A DNA stretch of 40,874 bases from a virus. Under the pieces are notes generated by a model that worked only from the letters and a program-made list of their open reading frames with translations, was not told the DNA's origin and did not search any database. Made by a program: the position numbers and the translations under genes. The stretch lies in IMG/VR virus record IMGVR_UViG_3300022602_000202, positions 1 to 40,874 of that record; one strand, 5' to 3'. Below are positions 14,772 to 21,887 of the stretch, in pieces. Numbering within the stretch: position 1 is the stretch's first letter; each line of letters opens with the position of its first letter.

Positions 14772-16209
14772 TCTTCTTTGCCTTTTGTTGGTATTCTTCT
14801 TGTGTGATAGGCTGGATTATGTTTTGCCAAAGTCCGCTTTCTTTTTGTTCTTCGTTTTGAACATAAGTAGGTTCTTCCATCTTGTGTTCTGTTGTTTGTC
14901 CATTCTCATCTGTAAGGATAACAGAATCTTTGGTATGTGCTACTTTGTATTTTTGGAACTCTGGAGGTAGTGCGTTGGTGTGATACATCTGACCATTTAC
15001 ACTAACATATTCTCCGTTTACATGATGTATGACACTATGCTCTGGTTCAATAGCAGGCTCTTCGACTTCTGCTTCTTCAAGGGGTGCAGGTTCTGCTGTA
15101 TTATCTAGACCTAGATAATATGACTTAGCAGTTTCCTGACGTTTGGCTATCTCAGCAAAGGCTTCATCCTCTTCTGGAGTAGTAACATCAGATCTAGGAA
15201 CAGGTACATATTCTTCTTCATGTACTTCTTCACCGAAACTGTAATTAACAGGTGCTTCATATTTGAAGCTAGGTCCAGTCTGGATCCATTCTCCTGTCTT
15301 AGGATCTTTGATTCCTTCAAACGCTTCTTTGATTTCTAATTCCGGAGCGGGCTCTATGTCTGCATCTTCTTCAATATGGATTTCTTCTGGTGTAGGTTTA
15401 TCACCAACATCTGCTACATACGGATCGGGAGTATTTTCGTCTAATTCTTTTTGTTCTTTAGCCCAAGCAAAACTATATTGGCTTGCTAAAAGCAGGACTA
15501 CAGCCAAGGGATCCAAAACGATAACGATAAGAACCGTGATCCATGTAACTGCTTTTTCAAGGACTGACGCATCTGGGTTCGAACCGTAAATGAATGCCGC
15601 GATGTATTTGATAGGTCCAACGTCTGCTTCAACCTTGCGATTCTCTGCACGTATCGGTGCCGCTTCGTCATTAAGCTGACTAATTGTTTTCTGGTTGGCT
15701 TCGATATCTTTAGCAAGCGATTGTCTATCTTTTTGTTGCGATTTGCGAACTGCATTAGCTTTGTCGGCACCGCCTTCCGATGTTGAGCGTGCCATGATTT
15801 GATCCACAGCCTCATCCATCTGTTTAAGTTGCTTGCGGTCAGCTTCAATGTTCTCACGGGCAGTTTTGATCTTTTCGTCATATATTGCTAATTTTGATTG
15901 TACATCACCACTTACTAGACTTTGGTCTGAGTGTGCTTTTGATAAGAATCCAAATACACCAATACTTGTAATCAGCATCAGTACTATTACAGCTGGCAAC
16001 ATATATGCTTTAAGGAATCTAGGAGCACGTTCCCAATACTGTTTAAGCCATACAGTAAGGCTCAGCTTACCTAACTCGATTACTACACCCATAATCACAA
16101 TGGGAACGACCATAGCAGGATAGATCGCAACCAATCCTTCTACGGAATAATAAATGGCCACAGCACTGATCATCAGTCCTGATAGCAGAGTTAAGTAACC
16201 TATTAACAT
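14758..16209 (-). CDS. Inner-membrane protein with cytosolic coiled coil and acidic tail
   Basis: 483 residues. Three transmembrane segments lie in the first 90 residues, then a long coiled coil (about 100-195: K-T-A-R-E-N-I-E-A-D-R-K-Q-L-K-Q-M and similar heptads), a fourth hydrophobic helix near 218-240, and an acidic Pro/Glu-rich tail of about 230 residues. Large phages often carry such coil-containing membrane proteins; no enzymatic motif is visible. It follows a secreted protein gene, whose TAG stop lies inside this gene's ribosome site (TAGGAAAC). Confidence 0.75.
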   Translation of the reverse strand: MLIGYLTLLSGLMISAVAIYYSVEGLVAIYPAMVVPIVIMGVVIELGKLSLTVWLKQYWERAPRFLKAYMLPAVIVLMLITSIGVFGFLSKAHSDQSLVSGDVQSKLAIYDEKIKTARENIEADRKQLKQMDEAVDQIMARSTSEGGADKANAVRKSQQKDRQSLAKDIEANQKTISQLNDEAAPIRAENRKVEADVGPIKYIAAFIYGSNPDASVLEKAVTWITVLIVIVLDPLAVVLLLASQYSFAWAKEQKELDENTPDPYVADVGDKPTPEEIHIEEDADIEPAPELEIKEAFEGIKDPKTGEWIQTGPSFKYEAPVNYSFGEEVHEEEYVPVPRSDVTTPEEDEAFAEIAKRQETAKSYYLGLDNTAEPAPLEEAEVEEPAIEPEHSVIHHVNGEYVSVNGQMYHTNALPPEFQKYKVAHTKDSVILTDENGQTTEHKMEEPTYVQNEEQKESGLWQNIIQPITQEEYQQKAKKNDNG

Positions 16210-16218
16210 AATTGTTTC

Positions 16219-16665
16219 CTATTTATTATAAAATTCCCATGAATTCTTTCCCATCAGGTAGCAACCTGTCTCTTGATATTGTAACACATCCCCGTTGATT
16301 TGTACAAGAGTTTGGAAAACTCTACAAAATCCAGCACCCGTATTAAAGGTGTAAACTACCCTTACTTGACCATTGTTGTCAGTATAAGGATTAGACCATT
16401 CAACAATCTCTCCATTTTGAGTGTTGTTTAGGGCCATTAGGATCGCTTGAATATGTGTACGCTGATCCTCTCGTGGAAGGCTACGATTAGAAAACAGTCC
16501 TCTTAGAGCACCATCCCTATCGTAAGCCTGTGCGTGTCCAGTAACTGAAGCTGGTAAATTTTCTGCGTGAGCTAGACTACTGACTAATACCGTACTCAGG
16601 AACAATTTCCCAACGACCATTAAACTTCTGGCACACCAATGTTTTAATAGGGATTTCTTTTCCAT
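16219..16665 (-). CDS. Exported surface-antigen-like protein
   Basis: 148 residues with a signal peptide (basic start, hydrophobic core, cleavage near A-H-A-E). The C-terminal half (G-E-I-V-E-W-S-N-P-Y-T-D-N-N-G-Q-V, G-A-G-F-C-R-V-F-Q-T, Y-Q-E-T-G-C-Y) resembles the C-terminal domain of small surface antigens of alphaproteobacteria (17 kDa antigen/RT0821 type): a W-S-N-P start, then two Cys spaced to form a disulfide. It overlaps the upstream lipoprotein gene by about 90 bases in another frame, which is long for phage genes; both frames look coding. It ends in TAG. Confidence 0.65.
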   Translation of the reverse strand: MEKKSLLKHWCARSLMVVGKLFLSTVLVSSLAHAENLPASVTGHAQAYDRDGALRGLFSNRSLPREDQRTHIQAILMALNNTQNGEIVEWSNPYTDNNGQVRVVYTFNTGAGFCRVFQTLVQINGDVLQYQETGCYLMGKNSWEFYNK

Positions 16666-16939
16666 TTTGAGTCCTCATATAGTCAACGTATTCACCACAG
16701 TTATTTGCAACTCCTGTTCTAACCTGAACAAGCTTCTTGATGCGATCATCTGTACACTCTACCACAGTCTTGCTATTGACTTCACTGTTGTTAGTTGTTT
16801 CAATAGTTTGACTGGTGTGGCAGTATTGATCGCGACTTGCTACCTTTGGAGCACTAGAGCAACCAGACAGCATGAATATAAGAATAAACATTAGGAGGAT
16901 TACACCCCACATGACTTCTTTTACTCTGTATGCGTTCAT
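16577..16939 (-). CDS. Lipoprotein of unknown function
   Basis: 120 residues. A membrane segment ends in the lipobox L-S-G-C (Cys near 27). The mature part has four further cysteines (Y-C-H-T, E-C-T-D, N-C-G-E, V-C-Q-K) and ends N-G-R-W-E-I-V-P, reminiscent of the end of surface-antigen domains, as in the next gene. Likely anchored in the envelope with disulfides. It overlaps the neighbouring genes on both sides. Confidence 0.65.
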   Translation of the reverse strand: MNAYRVKEVMWGVILLMFILIFMLSGCSSAPKVASRDQYCHTSQTIETTNNSEVNSKTVVECTDDRIKKLVQVRTGVANNCGEYVDYMRTQNGKEIPIKTLVCQKFNGRWEIVPEYGISQ

Positions 16940-17409
16940 GATTTGCTCTTAGCTTCTGATACCAATTGATCAAACGTAGCCTTTGGCATTTTCAAACGAA
17001 CGAATGTGTAATGCTTCCCGCCCATTGTAAAATGTCCAACTTCACGTTGCAGGTGCTCGCGGATAGTTGTATTCTTAACTGTATAAGAAATTACTGTACG
17101 AGTAGATTTCTTGTCATCAATGAACTTGATTTCAGTTGTAGAATTAACTTCTGAGTTGATACGTTTAGCAAAGTTATTCATAGCGATAGCATACATCTGT
17201 TCTTCCGATGCTTGAGCGTAGATGCTCTCACCAGCGCCACATGCGTAAGCATATTCTTTTTCCCACCAGAACCAACCTTCAACCCCGCTTTGAGCGCATG
17301 ATTGGTACCAACCGGGCTCTGCGTAAGTTTTGCGTTCTTCAATTTCTTTCATAGAACCGCAAGCTGTAAGCACCGCGATAATAGGAACAAGCAATAGAGC
17401 CTTTTTCAT
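16936..17409 (-). CDS. LPP20-like lipoprotein
   Basis: 157 residues. Signal with lipobox L-T-A-C (Cys near 17). The mature domain reads E-P-G-W-Y-Q-S-C, then A-C-G-A-G-E-S-I-Y-A-Q-A-S-E-E-Q-M-Y-A-I-A, then a segment with R-I-N-S-E-V-N-S-T-T. This matches the LPP20-type layout (P-x-W-Y, a G-x-G motif, an Ala-rich helix, then S-x-V). ATGA overlap with the small membrane peptide gene upstream. It probably belongs to an envelope complex with the next three genes. Confidence 0.65.
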   Translation of the reverse strand: MKKALLLVPIIAVLTACGSMKEIEERKTYAEPGWYQSCAQSGVEGWFWWEKEYAYACGAGESIYAQASEEQMYAIAMNNFAKRINSEVNSTTEIKFIDDKKSTRTVISYTVKNTTIREHLQREVGHFTMGGKHYTFVRLKMPKATFDQLVSEAKSKS

Positions 17410-17534
17410 TTTGCGGCCTCCTTAGCAACCGATTGAACTTTTGTCACGCCGTTGTCGAAGATTCGAGCGATGCCCGAAACGCCTACTGTACAAATTAGGA
17501 TACCAAAAACAGTACCTGCTACAAACGCTTTCAT
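17406..17534 (-). CDS. Small membrane peptide, first gene of the envelope-clpX-rpsU operon
   Basis: 42 residues: a 20-residue hydrophobic helix (V-A-G-T-V-F-G-I-L-I-C-T-V-G-V) followed by a charged tail. CAGGAG stands seven bases before the ATG, and the TGA overlaps the next ATG (ATGA). It directly follows the promoter at 17566-17594. Strong start signals and coupling make it a real gene despite its size. Confidence 0.75.
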   Translation of the reverse strand: MKAFVAGTVFGILICTVGVSGIARIFDNGVTKVQSVAKEAAK

Positions 17535-17565
17535 AACTAACTCCTGTGTGTGTTAATGTGTATAT

Positions 17566-17594
17566 AGTATAACACGGTTTTACCTGTGTGTCAA
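17566..17594 (-). promoter_or_regulatory. Sigma70 promoter of the envelope-clpX-rpsU operon
   Basis: Minus-strand TTGACA (17594-17589), 17 bases, TATACT (17571-17566). The spacer forms an imperfect inverted repeat (ACACaGG / CCGTGT), similar to the hairpin spacer at 9715-9743. Confidence 0.8.
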
Positions 17595-17597
17595 CTA

Positions 17598-17999
17598 TTA
17601 TCGACGCATTTTGGAAATATCAACTGCTTGTTCGTCCGAAAATACCGGAACAGCATTTGATTTGTGCATAGTAGCAATACCCAAAACCTTAGTGCCTGTA
17701 TAGACTTTGGCAGGAGCGAGTGTTGCATTTCCGCCACCCGAGTCTCTACTAGGAATGTGTGCTGTGGTATTACGACCTTCTGGAATCTTTAAACTGTAAC
17801 CAGTACTGCCTAATGTTTCGGCAGACATAGCACGGCGACGTTTCTTTTCTTCCAGTTCTATGCCTTGGCGCTTGAGCAGTTCTTTCCATTCGCGATCAAG
17901 CTGTTCAGCTTTGCGTTTGGCTTCAGCACTTGCCCATTTTACTTTGCCTTTTTTCTTGCCGGTAGTAGATAACCACGGGCCTTCCAAATGCATCGTCAT
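17598..17999 (-). CDS. Conserved phage protein, basic N-terminal half
   Basis: 133 residues. It begins M-H-L-E-G-P-W-L-S-T-T-G-K-K-K-G-K after two residues, a start I recall from large aquatic phages, followed by a Lys/Arg/Glu-rich helix (about 25-60) and a Ser/Gly/Ala-rich C-terminal half. Function unknown. It follows the gene at 18002 with two bases between, on one transcript. Confidence 0.65.
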   Translation of the reverse strand: MTMHLEGPWLSTTGKKKGKVKWASAEAKRKAEQLDREWKELLKRQGIELEEKKRRRAMSAETLGSTGYSLKIPEGRNTTAHIPSRDSGGGNATLAPAKVYTGTKVLGIATMHKSNAVPVFSDEQAVDISKMRR

Positions 18000-18001
18000 G
18001 A

Positions 18002-18325
18002 TTACACCGTAACTGTTTCGGATTCGGTTTGAGAAACGACTTCTTGTACTGCGTTAAAAGTCACCTGAGTCTTTTTTGGCAATCCTGTAAAACGTAGGAT
18101 CTCACCTGTTGGACTGATCTTGAAGCTACCGGCTACTACCCAAATTTGGATACCCGAAGCATCAATGCCTGCCAATTTACGTACAACACCATTTACGATA
18201 CCTGTCGAACTATCACGTCCGCGGTTCCAATAGTAAGTAGTACCTTTGTTAACCCAAATTTGGGGATCGCCGGAACTGGCTTTACAAAAATCACTTAATT
18301 TCTGAATCACTGTGTCTGTAGACAT
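18002..18325 (-). CDS. Hypothetical protein, beta-rich
   Basis: 107 residues, beta-strand-like (I-Q-I-W-V-V-A-G-S-F-K-I-S-P-T-G-E-I-L-R-F). A strong ribosome site (AAGGAGG) precedes the ATG and a promoter lies at 18354-18382. It pairs with the basic protein downstream. No family recognised; a small structural protein is possible. Confidence 0.65.
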   Translation of the reverse strand: MSTDTVIQKLSDFCKASSGDPQIWVNKGTTYYWNRGRDSSTGIVNGVVRKLAGIDASGIQIWVVAGSFKISPTGEILRFTGLPKKTQVTFNAVQEVVSQTESETVTV

Positions 18326-18353
18326 AACGTCCTCCTTTTTAAACAGTATTACT

Positions 18354-18382
18354 ATTATATGGTAATATCAGATAAAAAGCAA
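18354..18382 (-). promoter_or_regulatory. Sigma70-type promoter for 18325-17598
   Basis: Minus-strand TTGCTT (18382-18377), 17 bases, TATAAT (18359-18354), about 30 bases ahead of the ATG. Confidence 0.7.
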
Positions 18383-18399
18383 GAACTTATTTTACCAAA

Positions 18400-18975
18400 T
18401 TAAGCGGAGTTTGGATATTTGAGTCCTAGCATAGGTCTTCCGTCCAAAGCTTCGCTGGCAAAAGGCCCATTTTGGTCTACATAGTGTAAGAAAACTTGGT
18501 ATTGTTCACGTCCGGTAAAAGTTTCACGCCAGTGTTCGGCTTCACAACCTTTATAAACTACTGCATCTCCGGGTTCCAAAATAAGTGGCTCACCTTCAAA
18601 GTATATGGGCCAGGGTTCTGGATCATTTGAAATATTTAGGCTGATCGAATATTCGCAACTTGGACGATCTTTGTGTGCAAACATATCTGCGCCTGTCCAA
18701 TATATGCGACAGAAACTAAAAGCAGGATGCACTTTGACATTGAATGTTTGTTCAACAACTGGTAAACATTCTAATAATAATGATTCTGTAATTGGGCTTG
18801 CGTAAGTTCCCCAGCAGTCATGATCTACGGGATTACCATCTGCAAACGCATTATGGTTGTCCATTGGAACCTTGTTAACAAAGTACTGCGTATTCTTCAT
18901 GATCAACATAGAATACTTGACTAGATTAACAGTTTGGGAATTTAGGACATTTCGGACAACATGATATTGTTTCAT
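18400..18975 (-). CDS. 2-oxoglutarate/Fe(II) oxygenase-like protein
   Basis: 191 residues with the metal-binding pattern H-x-D (H101, D103), a distal His (E-H-W-R, H148) and an Arg (near R156) for 2-oxoglutarate, set in the expected double-stranded beta-helix context (E-Y-S-I-S-L-N-I, P-G-D-A-V-V-Y-K-G, Y-Q-V-F-L-H-Y-V). Prolyl-hydroxylase-like proteins are common in large phages. The substrate is unknown. No ribosome site: the ATG lies five bases after TAAATA, so the mRNA is probably leaderless. It is isolated between a terminator and another unit's promoter. Confidence 0.75.
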   Translation of the reverse strand: MKQYHVVRNVLNSQTVNLVKYSMLIMKNTQYFVNKVPMDNHNAFADGNPVDHDCWGTYASPITESLLLECLPVVEQTFNVKVHPAFSFCRIYWTGADMFAHKDRPSCEYSISLNISNDPEPWPIYFEGEPLILEPGDAVVYKGCEAEHWRETFTGREQYQVFLHYVDQNGPFASEALDGRPMLGLKYPNSA

Positions 18976-18980
18976 GCAAG

Positions 18981-18986
18981 TATTTA
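18981..18986 (-). promoter_or_regulatory. Late-type TAAATA box five bases before ATG
   Basis: TAAATA, five bases (CTTGC), ATG at 18975; no Shine-Dalgarno. Same geometry as hemA and the genes starting at 23803 and 37609. Confidence 0.55.
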
Positions 18987-18989
18987 AAA

Positions 18990-19010
18990 CAAAAAAGCAC
19001 CCTAAGGTGC
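18990..19010 (-). terminator. Terminator after ahpD
   Basis: Stem GCACC / GGTGC with a four-base loop, then six T on the minus strand, just past the ahpD stop at 19019. Confidence 0.8.
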
Positions 19011-19018
19011 CTTTCTGA

Positions 19019-19525
19019 TTAAGCGTTTAATACTTTTGCTACGCTGTTCATTACTGCGGCAATACGTCCAATATCACGCAAATTCTCTACTGTGTAGCCT
19101 TCTTGCTTCAAAGTCTCGTAATGTGCCTTAACGCAGAAATGACACTTACCAACAATGCTTGCGGCCAAACTGAACGCTTCAAAATTGCTCTTAGTTGTAC
19201 CACCATGACTTGCGATTGCGTTCATACGTAACTGTGCTGGCAAACCTTTTAGCTGTTCGTCATCAGCCATTTCAACATATGGATACCATACATTGTTCTG
19301 TGCCATGATGCTTGCGGCTGTCATTGCTGAGTCAGCAAACTTTGGTGCGTCTGTTAACATTACACTTAGTACTTTTCCGTTACCAGTTGCGGCCAATGCG
19401 GCTACGGCACATCCCATAGCTACATCAGCATCCAATGTACTACGCAAAAGAACTGCGTCAAGATTTAACTTGGTGTCCTTTGCGTAGTCTGGCAACGCTT
19501 CTTTAATTGCTTCATTAAAACTCAT
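19019..19525 (-). CDS. ahpD: Alkyl hydroperoxide reductase AhpD-like (carboxymuconolactone decarboxylase fold)
   Basis: 168 residues, close to the usual AhpD length. The active-site motif is C-H-F-C-V-K-A-H (C128, C131, H135), and the Ala-rich helices around it fit the CMD fold. AhpD passes electrons, from lipoyl proteins in the mycobacterial system, to the peroxiredoxin AhpC. ahpC lies two genes upstream on the same strand, so the two probably act together against peroxide. AAGGAAA precedes the ATG. Confidence 0.88.
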   Translation of the reverse strand: MSFNEAIKEALPDYAKDTKLNLDAVLLRSTLDADVAMGCAVAALAATGNGKVLSVMLTDAPKFADSAMTAASIMAQNNVWYPYVEMADDEQLKGLPAQLRMNAIASHGGTTKSNFEAFSLAASIVGKCHFCVKAHYETLKQEGYTVENLRDIGRIAAVMNSVAKVLNA

Positions 19526-19980
19526 TTTATTTTCCTTATCATATATGTTGCATCATCTGAATAATTAGATACATCTAATTCAACTTTTTCAAATCCAAAC
19601 TTGTTCCAGTAATTTGTAGTCTGATTAACCGAAATAAGGCTCATTGTATCAAATATGTTGTTTAATAACATAAACAATTTTTCAACATTGTGTTGTCCCC
19701 TAATCTTTGGTAACAAAACCACATCGTGTATGTAGTAAGTATCAGCACCGTTAATAGTTGTAAGAAACGAATTTAATTTAGGTGGTTTCATTAAAAACCA
19801 CGGATGAGTAAATGCGTATCCTTCAACTTGATCTGTTTCGAAAACAAAACATCCTTGCGGATATAATGTTAATTTTTCTTCAAATACTTCCGGTGCCTCA
19901 AAAAAATCTGTATGTATTTGGTTAGCAATATTATTAATTCTAGATAAATCTGAGATTAACATATTACGCCACACAATCAC
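19522..19980 (-). CDS. GNAT-family N-acetyltransferase
   Basis: 152 residues. GNAT pattern: N-terminal D-L-S-R-I-N-N-I-A, a central strand with Y-Y-I-H-D-V-V-L-L-P-K-I-R-G-Q (acetyl-CoA loop of the R-x-x-G type, somewhat degenerate), and C-terminal N-Y-W-N-K-F-G-F-E-K-V. The GTG start overlaps the TGA of a 21-residue ORF. The substrate is unknown. It overlaps ahpD by four bases. Confidence 0.75.
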   Translation of the reverse strand: MIVWRNMLISDLSRINNIANQIHTDFFEAPEVFEEKLTLYPQGCFVFETDQVEGYAFTHPWFLMKPPKLNSFLTTINGADTYYIHDVVLLPKIRGQHNVEKLFMLLNNIFDTMSLISVNQTTNYWNKFGFEKVELDVSNYSDDATYMIRKIK

Positions 19981-20042
19981 TTACCTTTACAAGTTGGGCA
20001 ATGGTATTGTTTTAACCAACTGAAATATTCATTAAAACTCAT
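19977..20042 (-). CDS. Micropeptide with a C-P-T-C motif
   Basis: 21 residues with a TAGGAG ribosome site seven bases before the ATG; its TGA overlaps the GTG of the acetyltransferase gene. The end reads H-C-P-T-C-K-G-K, a redox- or zinc-type CxxC, and the start M-S-F-N-E resembles the first five residues of AhpD. It is either a real small protein or a coupling leader. Confidence 0.55.
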   Translation of the reverse strand: MSFNEYFSWLKQYHCPTCKGK

Positions 20043-20050
20043 AATATCTC

Positions 20051-20677
20051 CTATTTCCAAAGTACCTGTCCGAAGTTTTCCGGTACAAATCCAAAGTAAT
20101 CACATTTGTATTTGCTTTGAGGGAACCACCCTAGATGGTGCCACTCGTCTTTTCTTTTCAACATTTCGCGGGCGCCTGCTTCCCAGTCAATGGACAATAT
20201 CTTTGGTTCATACATCTGTCTAAGTTCTTCAATAGGTTCCCATTGATCACTATCATATTCCCAATGCAATATTTCAATCATTGTACCATCTGCTGATATA
20301 TATTCTAAACTGATATCTAGACCCCATCGTGGTCTTTGTTGTAATACACGATGGATTCTAGGATCAGTAGCAGACATGCGCCATAGTTGTTCGCTGGCTT
20401 CGCCTTCATAAGCTCTACGATAAAGCATAAAACTATGGTTCATAACTACACCTTCTTTAACGTTAGGTGTTTGTGCAAACCAATTAGTCTTTTGTGCTAA
20501 ATCATCTTCGCTGTAAAAACTACCGCCAGCGGCACGAACCAGTTCAACTTCTAACTCAGTAAGGCTAAACCCATTAGGTGCCATAAGATATGTTGGGTCA
20601 TCGCTAAGTTTTGACTCATCACATGGTACACTATAATAGCCTAGTTTTTCTAATATAGAATTTTGAACTGATAACAT
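20051..20677 (-). CDS. Hypothetical protein between ahpC and the acetyltransferase
   Basis: 208 residues, Trp/Tyr-rich, no signal peptide. The C-terminus (Y-K-C-D-Y-F-G-F-V-P-E-N-F-G-Q-V-L-W-K) and centre (W-G-L-D-I-S-L-E-Y-I-S) look like a folded, conserved phage protein; no family named. The start overlaps the ahpC stop (TAATG). It ends in TAG, embedded in the next ribosome site. Confidence 0.65.
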   Translation of the reverse strand: MLSVQNSILEKLGYYSVPCDESKLSDDPTYLMAPNGFSLTELEVELVRAAGGSFYSEDDLAQKTNWFAQTPNVKEGVVMNHSFMLYRRAYEGEASEQLWRMSATDPRIHRVLQQRPRWGLDISLEYISADGTMIEILHWEYDSDQWEPIEELRQMYEPKILSIDWEAGAREMLKRKDEWHHLGWFPQSKYKCDYFGFVPENFGQVLWK

Positions 20678-21216
20678 TATAGTGTCTCGCCACCGACTGT
20701 GCGGTTACAAGCACATAGTTCGCCAGTTTGCAATGCGTCAAGAATACGCAATGTTTCTTCTGGGCTACGACCCACGTCCAAGTTGTTTACAGTAACGTGT
20801 TGGATTGTATTATCTGGGTCAACGATAAATGTAGCGCGAAGTGCGGCACCTGCTGGAGCATAGAATACGCCCAACTGTTCTGCCAAACTCAATTCGCCAC
20901 GCTGTGTGTCTGCAAATTGATTGTGTGTGATCTTGATCAAATCTGGATGTGATTTTTGCCATGCGATTTTACAGAACTCATTGTCTGTTGAACCAGTTAG
21001 CAATACTGCATCGCGATCTTCAAAGTCGCCATTTAGCTTGTCATAAGCTACGATCTCTGTTGGACATACGAATGTAAAATCCTTTGGATAGAACACGATT
21101 ACTTTCCACTTGCCTGCGAATGATGTCTCATCGATTGTGAAGAAAGCATCTTCTGGCTGTCCTGGCTTAACACCTGTTACTGCGAAATGTTCTAATTTAT
21201 CACCGATTGTTTTCAT
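20677..21216 (-). CDS. ahpC: Peroxiredoxin AhpC
   Basis: 179 residues. Peroxidatic cysteine in F-T-F-V-C-P-T-E-I (C51); C-terminal resolving-cysteine region G-E-L-C-A-C-N-R (C168, C170). It reduces hydrogen peroxide and organic peroxides. The strong ribosome site AGGAGG follows a promoter at about 21280-21310. Together with AhpD it makes a peroxide-defence pair. Phage-encoded AhpC is unusual. Confidence 0.93.
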   Translation of the reverse strand: MKTIGDKLEHFAVTGVKPGQPEDAFFTIDETSFAGKWKVIVFYPKDFTFVCPTEIVAYDKLNGDFEDRDAVLLTGSTDNEFCKIAWQKSHPDLIKITHNQFADTQRGELSLAEQLGVFYAPAGAALRATFIVDPDNTIQHVTVNNLDVGRSPEETLRILDALQTGELCACNRTVGGETL

Positions 21217-21252
21217 ATTTCCTCCTGTGTGTATAATGAAAAACTTGTTACT

Positions 21253-21371
21253 CAGTGTTTACACTGATATAATATTGTAATAGTACTTATCAATAAGATC
21301 AAGCGTTTTAATAGATTTTTTCAATAATTATTTTAATAACGGTAATTGAAAAAATTAATAACGATCTTATT
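21253..21371. repeat. Nested inverted repeats in the ahpC upstream region
   Basis: Three palindromes. CAGTGT-TT-ACACTG at 21253-21266 lies between promoter and ribosome site. An 11-bp repeat (ATTTTTTCAAT at 21315-21325, complement at 21345-21355) is nested inside a 9-bp repeat (AATAAGATC at 21292-21300, complement at 21363-21371). The outer arm overlaps the stop codon of the gene at 21367. It could be a terminator, an operator or a structured leader. The 150-base gap holds no ORF. Confidence 0.6.
21280..21310 (-). promoter_or_regulatory. Probable sigma70 promoter of ahpC
   Basis: Minus-strand TTGATC, 17 bases, TACAAT, inside the AT-rich gap and upstream of the CAGTGT palindrome. Coordinates approximate to a few bases. 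Confidence 0.55.
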
Positions 21372-21621
21372 TGATGTCGTCTGATGTTTCTGGGAAATGA
21401 CTGATAATCAAATCTAAGGCGGCAATAGTCTGCATGTTAATGCCCACGTCCTCTGGGTGCATCCAATAGCCGTCTGGATTACTATCAGTCTTTGGATTCT
21501 TCTTCCACTGCTTTAATTCTTTTTTAAGATAAGCACGATAGTCTTTTAGATTAAGACTGGTAATACGATCAGCAGTTTCGCCGTCAATCCATTGATATGG
21601 TTTATGTTTAGCTTTACTCAT
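21367..21621 (-). CDS. Small hypothetical protein
   Basis: 84 residues, Lys/Asp-rich, probably helical, with a Trp/Pro-containing centre (D-G-Y-W-M-H-P-E-D-V-G-I-N). ATGA overlap with the gene upstream. No family recognised. Confidence 0.6.
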   Translation of the reverse strand: MSKAKHKPYQWIDGETADRITSLNLKDYRAYLKKELKQWKKNPKTDSNPDGYWMHPEDVGINMQTIAALDLIISHFPETSDDIK

Positions 21622-21878
21622 GCGCTTGCATGTTTAATTAATTTAAACAAGTCCTTTTTATGTTTAGGGGTCCAAAATTTTCCTTCTTTGCCACAAGATC
21701 CGGAACTGATCCTAGAAATACTGCAACTAGGATAGTGTGCAGGAGTAATCTTATGACCTGTTACAAAATTCTCATCGATCTTCTCTGGAATGAGTTCTCT
21801 GTGACAGTACCAAGTATGCAACTTTAATGGTTTCCATTTCGCATGTTTACAGTCTTTACATAGTACGGTTTCGCCCAT
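21618..21878 (-). CDS. Small Cys/His-rich protein, possible zinc binder
   Basis: 86 residues. C-K-D-C-K-H-A near the N-terminus, Y-C-H-R and two further cysteines in the middle (P-S-C, G-S-C-G) could bind zinc. The rest is basic. It directly follows the SprT-like gene and may be its partner. The upstream TAG stop lies in this gene's ribosome site (TAGGAA). Confidence 0.6.
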   Translation of the reverse strand: MGETVLCKDCKHAKWKPLKLHTWYCHRELIPEKIDENFVTGHKITPAHYPSCSISRISSGSCGKEGKFWTPKHKKDLFKLIKHASA

Positions 21879-21887
21879 TTTAGATTC

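Noticed and set aside
14758-16665. Single fused gene by readthrough of the TAG at 16219
   Set aside because: The downstream ATG has its own Shine-Dalgarno (overlapping the TAG) and opens with a membrane segment; in-frame linkage is expected one time in three by chance.
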